NCBI GenBank assembly: GCA_003864495.1
Contig: ML133394.1
Coordinates: 372,001 to 436,000 of the forward strand
Length of the DNA: 64,000 nt
Reading direction: 5' to 3'
Source: Nemopilema nomurai
Lineage: Eukaryota > Cnidaria > Scyphozoa > Rhizostomeae > Rhizostomatidae
The notes below the pieces were generated by a model. That model worked only from the letters and a program-made list of their open reading frames with translations. It searched no databases and was not told the DNA's origin. A program made the translations under genes and the position numbers. Positions 45,929 to 59,300 of this stretch are shown piece after piece (the first letter of the stretch is position 1; every line of letters begins with the position of its first letter).

Positions 45929-48900
45929 ATGCCGCTCGTAAAGACATATCAACGATATAGTATAATTTCACAATTTGGAGTTATTGGTAGTAACAAAGCA
46001 AATGCCATCCTGTTCCAGAAGCTTGCGAACAGGCCATCGAATGCACTGGAACAGAACGTTCCCTTCTCTGCTGCCACTGCAGCCAATGAAGATGTCATTA
46101 TTTGGGACATGAGAAAGGGAGAACAGGTATGCATGTTTCTCTGCAGAATGTGGAATTCATATTTATACTCATTTACAAACTAGCTAACCCTACCCAGCAA
46201 GTCAGATCGTATACATATATATATATACAAAACCTACGACCATTGAAAATTTGACAACCCTGTATCTCTGTGCTGCAGTTATATGTATCGAATGAAAACG
46301 GTGATGCCTAAGAAACTTAACAGAAATGAAAGAAAAGAGAGGATGGTTCCACGAGCTCCATGTTTCATCTATTGTCTTTCGAAGTAGTTTCGGACCATTG
46401 TTTTTAGTCTGTTTTTGTTACAGATTATGGTGCTTCGTGGGGAAAAACATGAAGTTACATCAATTGCTAAAGGCCAGGATGGAAGGCTTCTTGCAACAGG
46501 GTAATGTAAACTTGTTACAGCAGACTATATACAACTATTATAACCTTCTCTATTGGGTGAAGTCCAAAGCCATTTTATTTCATACAAAAATATTTAGGGT
46601 TTTGGTAACTAAATTAAGTTATGCATTTGCACTGATTTAATGGCCTTTCTACTTTATAAAGGTATGCCGACGGATCAATAAAAATTTGGAGTCTCAAAGA
46701 TGGAAAGAACACTGTAACTCTAAGGTTAGTGAATGTTCCATTAAAGGTAGGGCTGAAGGTTGAATAATCAGTGCAGCCTTGGAAGACTGCAGCCTTGAAA
46801 GGAAATTTAATATATTAGTTGATCTGCAAAGCAGTATTTGAAATCTCATCAAAATCCCATTTATGGTTTATTGTGAATCAAATGGAGCTAGACAAGGCCA
46901 AGCCTTCATCTTAGGTGCTCTCAAAAATTGATTAGGCAAAGATTTTATCTCGCTCAAAATATCATTAGTCCTTATTTAACACCCATAATTGGGTTTAGGC
47001 TGGTACGCTTTTTGATTCTTTGATAAACATGAACGAAAGACTTGTTGCTAATCATTATCATACTTGAAGTTTAAAACTTCTGTAGATTTGGTGGACTGCC
47101 TACTATATATTTATATGGACATTGTTTAGTCACTAGCAGCCCACTTGGCAAGTTTAGCTAATTTATTAAGTTAGTTTTTTGTTACAGCGGACACAAATCT
47201 GCAATCACTTCTCTTGCATTTGATGCCCTTGGATCAAGACTAGTTTCCGGAGCAAGGGTAACTTCACAGTTTCTCTTGTACCAGTTCATTTTCTGACTGA
47301 TTTATTAGATCACAGTTTATCAAGTTTTCCTCTTAATCAATTACAAAAAGAATGTGAATAAGTATAAGATGAAATATTTTGTAGGTGTCTTATGTGGTTC
47401 TCTTAGTTTCTGAAATCACACAGTGTTAATTGACAATTACTCAACCTACACAATTTAAAGCATCAAGGCATTTAATGCAGGAAAAAACATTTCCCTTTTT
47501 ACCTAAGGGTGTGACATTCTATGCTTATTTACCTAGGTTATGTATGGTTAATCTTGATAACACAAAATCTCCTTTAGGATACAGATGTTATTGTGTGGGA
47601 TGTTGTCAATGAATGTGGGCTTTTTAGGTATGAGCAATGTATATTTCACAGTTTTTTAAATGGTTTTTAACTTACCATAAAAGTTTTTCACCCCAGGGGG
47701 CTTATCTATATTTCAGCATTAGAAGGGGGCTTATTAGAGAGAGGAGACTTATTGAATGCTTGTGGAAAAGATACACTGCCCTGTGTCCATCCCAAAGGCT
47801 GTTAATGACATCAGAAGCATATTTGAGGAGGAAAATCATGACTCTTACTCATTTGAAATTAGAAATTTGAAGTATTAAAAATAAAAACTTTAAACGCTTC
47901 AACTTTCACATTTTAGCATCATGATTGATTCATGTCAAGTATGTGACATAAGGCTAATTTTTCCTAATGTACCTTATTTGTTTAATTGCAGACTGAAGGG
48001 GCACAAGGGAGATATTACAAAATGTATATTCTTGAAGAAATATAATGTGCTAGTCACAAGGTACAGATGAAAAGATTGTTATCGTGTTGTTGATAAAGCA
48101 ATTAGTAATTGTACCTGCGTTTTATACTTTCCTGTAATGTAGCATCCATGATTCATTTAAATCCTTCATATGCTAAATATCTTGATTTTCATTTGATTAA
48201 GAGCAGAATGGTTTTTAAAGTATTTTCACTAATCTAGATGATAACTGTTTCTAGAATTATTTGAGTTTTGAAAATTTTTGAAGATCACAAAAACTTAAAA
48301 TTAGCTACTCATGGGCCTAGAGTAAATAATACATCATACCTCCTGAAATAAGACTGCTCTTACATGAATAATTGATGTCCCCCATTTATAATCATGCTGA
48401 GTGTGTTTCCTTTTTGCAGCTCAAAGGATACCTTGATAAAACTTTGGGATTTAGATACCCAACATTGCTTTCTCACATTGGTAGGACATAGAAGTGAGGT
48501 AGGATTTACATTTAAACATTGCTTGAAATAGGGGGAGCCACGAGAGAGAACAGAAGGCTTACCAATGTCTCTTTAATCTCCCAAGTTGAACTAAATTTTC
48601 AATTTTGTCTGATAGTAGAAAATATAAAGCATTTTATGCCTAAGAATATATTTCCCTTTGATAAACTGTCTGCCACTAGTAAAAAAACTGCATATTTGCT
48701 ATGTATAGAATGAAGTTGCATACATGTATATTGTGCCTGTGCTTGAAAAACTGCCTAAGTGTAAGGAAAGTTTGTAGTGTGTCACATTTAAACTCTTCTG
48801 CGAGTTGATTATTAGTTTTATTTTTGAATGATTTGAAGTCATTTATTTTCTAACTACAGGTTTGGAGTTTCATAGTTACAAGAGAAGAAACAAGACTAAT

Positions 48901-51900
48901 TGCTGGCTCCTCAGACAGTGAACTAAGAATATGGAATGTTGAAAAGAATGACAAAGATGTATGTGCCAAGTTTGTACAACTTTATATTTCCAATTTTTGT
49001 TGCCATAGATCATTCCTATTTCAAGAAGCATGGTTTGTTTTCAGGCATTGCTGGTAAAAGCTTTTTGTCCTAAAGCATATCATTTTGTTGTAGAATGACA
49101 CTTCATCTGTGCAAAAAGGTCAGAAAAGGAAAGCAAATGAGTCAGGCGTTGACGAAAGTGACAATGAAGAAGCCCTTGATAATGAAAGTTTGGTATGATT
49201 CCTTGTCTGGTCATAACGCTCATTATCCTCTAGAATTTATTTGAATTCTGTTACATGACGGAGTGTACTAATTTTTGCTTTGAAAAAGGTTGAGGAATTT
49301 CTATTAAGTGTATTTGCACATGATGCTTTAGAGAGTAATAGTTTGTCAGCTGTCGTATCCTGGCTGACCCTGAATCTGAATCGCATTAAAGGTTCTATAT
49401 TGCCATTGCACACCGTTTTATCACCCCCAGCACTTTCAGATCAACCATAGCCTGCATTCTTCATTCCAAAAAATAGTAAATACAAATAAAATGACTTCAC
49501 TTGTCATTATCAGTTTCAAAGACAACCCCCACGCTATCTTGTACCGAGTGAATGTTATCCTCTGTCAATCAGGGTCCACTGAAGTGCACGTATTTAGGAT
49601 CAATCATGCGAGAAAGCAGAGATCGGGCTGCCGGAATCATAGTCGACAGTACAGGGCGATACATTGCATGCCATGTGAGTAATATGCTTCTTTAACTTAT
49701 ATCTGAAACAGACGTTCTAGTATCCTTTCGCCATGGTCGCTTTTTCACGTGTTCCTGCTATGGTGTGCACTTTTTTGCGGCTGTTCCTGGAGCTTTAAAG
49801 AGAGTACAACTTTTTCCCTCTGATTGCTAAGCCAGTGCACAGATTCCCGTGGTCCAACGAGCCCCAATCTGTCGCTCAGCCTTCGCTAATGTCACTGCTT
49901 GATCGAATGTAACTGTGTGTTTACAGTAAGGTACGGAATATTATCAAACCTGTATCAGTCCAATAGATGAAAATCCTTTGTTGGGAGCTGAGACTGTGCC
50001 AATGCAAATAACTGGTCTAGATTTAACGTTAAATGTAAAGCGGATGCTTTGCCAAGATTATTTGATTTATAGAAGTTTATTTGGTAGGGAATGGATAATC
50101 TTCTCGAAGTGTTCAAAATATGCACACAAGAAGAAATATCGAAGCAGTTGAAAAAGAAAGTGAGAAAGCTGAAGAAAAAAATGAGGTAAGATCAGCAAGG
50201 TTCTTTTCATTTGCAATCTCTATTCATTTTTGCCAGCCTCTGGTTTCCTGGCACAATCCACAAGACACTTTATCACTATTGGATCTCCTGGTTGACACTG
50301 ATTTCGACAGGTTGACACTCATATTCCTTCAAACTTCTTAAGTCCCTGCTCGCGCCATTTAGCTTGCGTTACCGTCTTGTCCTTTCGATCGTTTTGGTTT
50401 GACAGTCTGTTAATTAGTGTTTATTACGTTTTCAGCGATATAGCTGATGGTGACCAAGAAAAGGTATAGTAACTTTTGATGTCCAATGCCTGCCTAAAAG
50501 TCCTCGAAACACTGTAGTATTTGCTCCTATTTTTGTGTGTTTCACTTATTTCACTTGCCAAAAGTCACCGGCCCCCCTTAACACCCCCCCCCCAATAATG
50601 TCGGTAGAAAATTGCAGCTTCTAGTCAATTGGGGAAAAATGTTGTTTAGCAGCAGGATAACATTGTTTAAAGGGAGAGGGGGCTGAATTAATGGGAGTGG
50701 AAAAATTGTCGTTAGTGCACCAAACACTTAGTTAAACCGTGTACCAAAGTGTTTTAGACTATTTGTCGATTAATACTTTTATTGAACGCACTCTTTTGAA
50801 ACATTTGACATGGTCAGAATTTTTGCATCTAGGAAGTCACTGTTCCTCAAACGATTGAAGATGAAATACAGCGAGTTCATACTTACAAAATGAAATCAAA
50901 AATCAGGTGACGAGTGGTGCTAGAGATTTGTAATCACGATTTCATTTGAATAATTCGCACATTAAACATATTGTACCAACCCAAATTGAAAACATTCCAT
51001 GCATTTGCAAAATATTCGACAATTCTCGAGCCTTTCTGTAGTTTCAGATCTCAAAGATTTTGTATGTAGCTTATGAACTGAATTAACTTGATCTTGAACA
51101 CATTGAGTAGACTGGTTTCTGTAAAATTTGTTGCTATCATCACATAATTGACAAAAGAAATTGGTTTGCCACTCAAGAATAGAAAGGAGGCTTTTATTCC
51201 AATTTGTGCATGTATTTTTATTTCACTTTTAGGGCCTGTGATCTTGCGTTTGATAGCTCAAAAGAACTTAAGGTGTTTATTTATCAATCCCTTTATGTAA
51301 AATCCATTCTTGTTCTCTTGAATGCTCAGTTGTATGAAATTTTCAACATTAGCTACAACGTAACCAGATTTATGGCCACAATAGAAAACGTGTACATGTC
51401 TGCTGCGTATTGCTGCAATTGTTCAATTGATGTCTCTAACAGAAAAATAGGGCAACGTTGCTATTCAGATTCTAGACAACAATTTCTCATGTAATCTTTC
51501 ACCGCCTTAAAGTTATGCATGGCTTTTACTTAATCAACGTTTTACTTATTTCCCAGTTTATCCAATGAAGTAGACTAACTTGCAAGTCCAACTAGGTTCC
51601 TTGTTTTTTCCTTACCATGAAACAAAAAAGATGTTACAAGTTTTACGCGAAGAGCTCGTCATTTTTTCTAGTTGAAAAACTTACCAACCAGCTGTTTTTA
51701 TTCTTTGTTATTTTTTAATAGATCCTGCTTCTTTTTAACAACAACTCAGTCGGCCTATATAAGGTTGATCAGAGACAGACCACAGACTGTACGAAAGTGT
51801 CCCTTATATCAGGACCTGGACATCGATCAGACCCAAGGTATTTCATCCCACATTCAAACAATCAATAATTGTTTTCCGCTTGGTAGATGTCAAATGGAGA

Positions 51901-53341
51901 GGCTAGATCACTTTGTAGATCACTTTGTCGAGATGACTGATACTTTTTTCAGTTCATGGTTAATTCATTTTATGATGTTTTGTGATGTAAAATATTTCGT
52001 TAATAAGGAAAACATTTCAAGTACTGTTGTTGGGATAGCGTATTTTCCTTTATATAGGTATAGCTTTAATTCATTTATGGCTAAATTTTTCTAAACTATA
52101 ATTGGACACTTATTTTTGTATATCGCAGTTATTTGCCTGTTCCCAAGACTGTGTATGAAGAATTCGCAGCATATTACCTGATGTAATTTTACACATAGCA
52201 CCCTTGACAATAGAAGTGATGTTGTATTCCATGTCTTTTTGTTGAACAGAACCGTATGCTTCAATTCAGATGGTACTTGTGTTTTGAGTGGATCAGCAGA
52301 AGGAGTCAAAATATGGAATAGGTGATTACGACTGATATTATGCTCTATTCCAGATTCCGGATTTTGCCAATGTGCATAGTTGTTTGATAAGCTGCCAGCT
52401 GGATCTTTTTTGGTAATATGCATCACCAAGAACCCAAACTACAATTTGTCTCTTCAGTGATACAATGTCTGCAAAAATCGCACGTGAACATTTGCATTCA
52501 AAATGCAAAATAGCCTGGCAAACTTCCGTACGATTCAGTGATTGTTGTAACCTGCCTGTGCCAAGGGTGTAGAACAAACCATCTTGTAATTCGCGTGCGA
52601 CAATAGCAGTTACAACAAGAAAGCAATATCTGGGCCATAGGATCTAGTCAGTTCAACTACACCACTCAAGAACGTCTTCTTATATCGTAATTGATTTGTC
52701 ACATGATTAAAGTTAATGTTTCTTTATCCAAGATCATCGCGCAAGTGCATTCGCACACTGGAATCTGATTACGCTTTGAGCTCCTTTTTTGTCCCTGGCG
52801 ACAGGCACGCTGTTGTTGGTACCAAGGTAAGCTATACCTATATGTAACAGATGGTTGTTTCAGACGTGACTGGAAGTGAACAATTTGCATGTCGTCTTGT
52901 ACTGCTGGCTTAATCTTAGAGTGTCTTTGCATGTTGTAGTTAATTAGGAACAGGGGACACTCTTTCTAACTAAAAGTCCTTCAATATGAAGTTTGGATGT
53001 CTAAATATAAAGAAATGTTTAAAATTTCTTTTGACGTTTTCTATCAAACATTTATCTTTCCGATATTGCTTATCAAAGTAAAGGGTGCTCATATTGCCAG
53101 CTTTTAATTTTCTTATTGCTCTTCGTAAAAAAGAGGCCTAGCCTTCATTTAATTAACATGTCAACGTTTAACTATTAGTGGAACTGTTTAACTATTACTG
53201 GTGGTTCGGTTAAACTGTTTTTCTTTGCAGACTGGCAAATTGGAGTTGTTTGATATTGCAGCTGGTATTGCGTTGGAAACTATCGCTGCTCACGAAGGAG
53301 CCATTTGGGGGTTGACACTTGCTCCCGATAAGGTAACTATA

Positions 53342-53399
<58 letters not shown>

Positions 53400-56300
53400 A
53401 CGCTCTCTGTTACAATCTCTATCTGCTTTTCATCGAATTTAGAACAATTTTGTTGTTAGTGAGTGTTATATTGATGAGGAGATATGTAATGGTAGGATTT
53501 TTGTTTCTGTATTTTGTCCAAAATTCCTGTGTTAGATTGCAATCAATTGTACGTCTTTCATACTTTCAACAGAAAGGCTTTGTTTCCGGAAGTGCAGATC
53601 ATGACGTGAAATTCTGGGAATTCGAACTCATCGAGGACCCGGAATACTCAAAGACTGCGTGAGTTTTATGAATGTTCAACAGAACTTGTTCGTAATACCC
53701 AAATGTATCAAGTTTGTTGCGTAATGTTCTGGAAGAAATCTCTGTTTAAGGCTCATCGGATTGTCTCAAAAATCATATTTGATTATTTCTTATACCTTTC
53801 TTGTTGGTTATTTCCGATCGAAGACAGTGTTAATCAATTTATGAGAATTAAATATGCATGCTGAGAGGGTGAAGATGTTTGGGACCTTGGTGAAAACTCT
53901 TTGCTTTCATTCGCTACAGCCACCATTATACTTTCTCGAGTATGCCAATCCCCTTTTTATTTTAGCTTCTATTTAGAAACATTCCGCTTGTCTTATGCAT
54001 GTCAGTTTTCTTTAAGACTGCTTTTTTAATGATGCTATGTCATTTATTTTGATTGGCTTCAATTTTAAACAGGAAAAGACTGAGCATGATTCATACTCGT
54101 ACTTTGAAGATGTCTGAAGATGTGCTCGCAGTTAAATACAGGTACATTATCATTATTCTTCTGCCTGGACGTCATTTTCATATTCTGGTTTTGAACAAGG
54201 ACGAATGTTTATTCTGTACATTTAATGTTTTTTGCAACTTGAGAAAACTTTACTTAAGACGATTGTATTCGAAACGGTTTAACACCCCAGAAAAACGATC
54301 AAGATCAAGGATTTATTCACAAAGGTTTTCTTCACAGGGTTGGTTTGGTTTCAGACTAAATTTATTGAGGGTTATAGTGAAGTATCTTTATACAATTACA
54401 CTGGAATGTTATTGGAGCTAGGGAACATCGATTTTTTCTGTTATCTTATATGTATTTTTGTTTACTTTTAGCCCCGATCAACGACTTTTAGCTGTTTCTC
54501 TTCTGGACAGCACAGTCAAAGTTTTCTTTTCTGACACACTTAAGGTATGGTTGACGGATTTTTCAACTTTCATATATCTATGTTAGAAAACTTTCTCTTT
54601 GTTTGGTTTATGATCGACTTCAAACCTTGGTAACTGGCTATGTTTTACTGAGTCTTGGCTGGACCACGAATTTTGCATCCACAAATGCTAGGATTTCCTC
54701 CTGCAATAATGTCGGCTAACGAAGGTTGGATTGAAGATTATTATATCTGATAAATGATGGAAAGGATTAGAGTTTGACAAATGGAGATTAGATGATAAGA
54801 AAAATTCTCTATTTTGCATCCGCTGCAGTTTGGTTGCACGATTTGGTAGGTTTTAACCTTCTTTTTTCCGTTTTACTTTTAGTCTGAAGCAAGTACTTAA
54901 TGCATTGTACTTTCTATTCCTTTTAGTTCTTTTTATCACTGTATGGTCATAAGCTACCGGTTTTGTGTATGGATATTTCATCGGTAAGTTTCAATTTTGG
55001 TATCATCTTCATTGAAATTGCTTTATATATTCTCTTCCTTTGTAGTTGTAGCATCTTACAATATTTCACTGCACATCATACATAACCATTATAGATATTT
55101 CTTCTTCTCTTTTTAGGACAGCAATTTTATCATAACTGGCTCATCAGATAAAAACATCAAAATCTGGGGACTGGACTTTGGTGACTGTCACAAATCCATA
55201 TTTGCACATGATGACAGGTTTCCCAAATCCTTAAACTTCATACTTTGAGATCTTGAAGATTGTTTTTTGTTCTTCTAAAGAAAAGGTCTAATCTATACGC
55301 ATCGAATAACAGTTTATAATTGATCACAGATATTTAAAATGCAGATTTACTGTTTTATTTTGCCTGTTTAATGTGAGCCATATCATAAAATGCTTGAGGT
55401 ATTTACTTAACTGCATTAAGGCTTCTTGACACAAAACCATTAGTTTGACTAAGCGGTGTTATCATTCATATATCCCTTGAGATATATTTGTGTACAGGTC
55501 CCCCTATCTTTCTCGTAGTATTATGGACGTGAAATTTGTTCCTCGTACGCACTATTTCTTCACCGCGAGTAAAGACAAGACGATCAAGTATTGGGATGCC
55601 GACAAATACGAGAATATTATGGTTCTACAGGTATTATATTTCAGCTCTGTGATTGCATATGATGGTACTATTTAGTTCATGAAAGTCGTTATATTTACTG
55701 AACTCTCTTAGTAACATTACTTACTTTAAAAAACTCTTCAACAATAAGTACAAACCTCAAGAGTGAAGAATTGGAATATACCTTTTGATGACGATAATGA
55801 TGATGAATGTTATTCCATTTTCTCCAAAGCCTGCATTTTGCGGCCATGTTACCTTATACACCTAGTTTATACTTTATACACCTTATAAAGCCAACGTATG
55901 CATCTACAAAAGACTACAAGACTTGGCTATGATATACACATACTTAGTGCATTGATTGAACCTCGAAAGTTCTTCAATACCAAAAAGGACAGTTTTCTAC
56001 GTTCTCTCCTAACATTTGTTACTCTGACCAGTGTCATGCGATAAGCTTTAGTTTTCTCCAGAATTTATAAGGGTTTCAATGGTATGTTCTTTGCTTACGC
56101 AATGCGGTTTCGTGAAATATTAACCACATTTAAGAAATTGACCCATCTCGAAATGCTGACGTCATATTGTCTATTCAAGAGCCATCAAGCTGAGGTTTGG
56201 TGCTTGGCTGTCAGTAGATGTGGTTCCTTTGTGGTAAGTAAGGTCGCCATTCTGTTTCTCTTCTTCTGCCCAATCCGGTTTGCTGGATTATGAATTTGTT

Positions 56301-59300
56301 CCTTTACAATTATAAATTCGTATGACACTTAACCTTTCACGGGCACGCCACGGCTCCTATGCAAGACGGGATAGGTTTTGATGTGGCAATAATCTATGTA
56401 TTTTATTCGTTTCCAGTCAAGAAACATTTGCACTCTGCCTTTGAAATGCGTTCAGGGGCGGAGTTCAGTGAGGCTACACTAGCAGAGGTTTTGCGACTAT
56501 CGGTTTACGACCTGATTGTGTAGTTGAGTAAGCAGGAACTTTGGGGGTGGGCCTGATTATTGATATTTAGATTTAGATATTCTATGCATGCCAAAAATGA
56601 GCTTTAATTTGCTATTATGATTATATTATCAACATGCTATTTTTTCATGATATTTGCCAAAGTTTCGGTTAAGCAGACTGGCCAAGCTTTATTGTTTATC
56701 TGTTTGATATGCGACAGTGGCCTATGTAGTATTCTCTGTTTGAATACTTAAGGTGAACTCTTTCTGAAGCTTTCGATGCTACTAGCACTGTATCGTGTGA
56801 TCTAGGTTTCCGGGTCTCACGACAAGTCATTGCGATTGTGGGAGCGCACTGAGGAACTTCTGGTTGTTGAAGAGGAGCGGGAGCAGGTAAAAGCCCTAGC
56901 TTCGTTTCTACGATAATCTCGTTGTCATGCTGGAAGCCCTAGCAAATCTCACAGCTTTTCAGGGATTAACAAGAAGTCGCCAAATTGTTTCATAAATGTT
57001 CCATACCATGATGTCAATGGGCATGCGTTGTCGGGACTACTATTAATCTGAGCTCCTCCAGAGTTCTTCATTTTCGTTGCTGCCAACAGGTTGAATTGAA
57101 TAGAATGACGTAATACTAGTATGAGCATGTCCAAAACGTAAAGTAACGTAAACGCAACGTTAGTCAAAGATTGATGTTATTAATTTATTTTTGTATCGAT
57201 CAGATTATGCCTGTTTTCCTCGGCATGCTTGCAATCTATTTGCGGCTCAGAGGTTTCAAGATGCGGCTAGCATCGTAACTTCATCGTAACTTTTCTTGAT
57301 ATTTTCTTCAAGGAACGTGAAGCGGAATTCGAAAAAGGTTTGGCCGAAGGCGGAGAACCCGTGGTTTGTATCCATATTTGCTGATATTTTCACAAACTTC
57401 TCAACTTTGTTCGATTAACGTCATTCAACATTTTTTGACAATAATTACCATATGCCTGCGAGTAAATTTGAAATTTTCTCATTTCTGAAAAATTCTCCGA
57501 TTGATTTTAGATTCCAGGGGAAAAAGAAACAGAGGCAGGTTTTGCAGGGAAGAAGACACTGGAAACTATGAAAGGGGTAAAGACCAACAGATTATCTGTG
57601 ACCTTTTTACGAATCAGTTTACTTCTCGCAGTGTGTCTTATATTTCAAGTGCCATGATTAAATGACATTATATTTCCGACCAAGACTTCCTTTTTTGGAT
57701 AATCTACAGTTTCTAATGGATAATCATCAATTGCATTTTCATTAAGCTTTTTAAACCAAACTAGATGTCATAAACACCATACTTTTCAACTGAACATTTT
57801 TTGAGGTACCTTTGACAAGATGACTGGCCTATTGTTATACTATAAGGGCCACCTTTTTGTCCTGTATCATCTTCTCCTGACATCAGTTTGTATTCCCGCT
57901 TCATAGACACTCTATTCTGGCACATAACACATATAGTTATATCCTTCGCGTCATATTTTGTAAGTCACCAGTGTAAAGGACAAGTCCAACCTACTATCTA
58001 ATGCTTGTTTTTTGCCATAAATCTGAAATTTAACCTTATCGCTTGTTTTAGGCCGAGCGAATTATGGAGGCCCTGGAGTTGTTTAAGGAAGAGCAGTTTA
58101 AAATCGACGAGCATAAAAAGCAATGCGAGGCTGCTGGCAAAGAGGTTGTAATTCACGCTATAGTATACGCTAGCTTTAGTTTTAACAAAAGACAACGTGG
58201 GCCTTGTTCTGTGAAATTTGTTGGCTCCCAATCATTCCCTCAAGAGTGATGGTATAGAGGAGGTGCAAGAAATGTTTGGATAGAAAAAATACTAAAAAGA
58301 ATACTTCATGTGCCAAAAAGAATACTTCATGTGCCAAAAGAATACTCTGTGTGCCAAAAAGAATACTTTTGAAAAAGCACAGCTGACTATTATAAATTAT
58401 CATTTCAGTTAAGATCCTTTTTTGAAAAACTCATGTTGTTTGACGTTGCATCTTTCAGATCCCACCCCCACAAATGAACCCAATTTTAAAGGCATACAGA
58501 GAGGTTTCGGTAAGTCTATTGAAGCAGCCAAGACCTGCGTCATTTGTCAATGAAGTCATTATTTCCTTGGAACTTCTTGTAGGTGTCGTTCATGGTATCT
58601 GCTGTGACGCCAAGAACATAATATTCATTTTAAACATTGTAAGCTTTCACATTTGTGGAGAAAACAATTTGCGCACCCCCCGGCCATCACTTTTGTAGCC
58701 CTTTCTTGACTTAACTAATACATAATTATGGTGACTGACAGTGATGGTAGTGACAACAAATGGCAGGGGGGGTCGGGACGCTTCCAAGGACATGCTATGC
58801 AAGTAAGAAATTCGGTACTGGAAACTTCAACCTCTACATCTCCACATACCATTATAACGAACCTGTTGAAAGAGAATCAATAACACCCTTGCTTAAAATC
58901 TTTTTAGCCTCAACGATACGTGTTAGACACTGTAAGGAAGGTCAAGTCAAGGTAAGAGAATCTCGCGTTCTTTTTTGCACAGTTACGTATTTTGGGCTCA
59001 ATGATATTTGATGAGTCAAGTCATTATTGTTGTAGCCATTTTAATATTGCCTTTTTGTTTGGTTGGCTGTATTCTCCTTGGTATTGAACCGTTCAAACGT
59101 ATGTCAATCAGACCCATGACATATTAATGCCTGGCTTTGCAGTGAAATTGAGGAATCCCTACTGGTGCTACCCTTTTCATATGTCATCGACCTCCTGAAG
59201 CTGATCAACGTCTGGATCAAGGTGAGTCCTCGTTTCAAAGCTGACCTCGTGTTCATGTTTTGCAAGGGGTCTAGAGCTTGGCGCGGGCAAAGCGTTCTCG

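Noticed and set aside
53341..53662. 153-codon open frame with a Ser-Leu repeat
   Set aside because: It only bridges two real WDR3 exons through a (CT)n microsatellite; the donor at 53333 and acceptor at 53572 are good and the phases fit.
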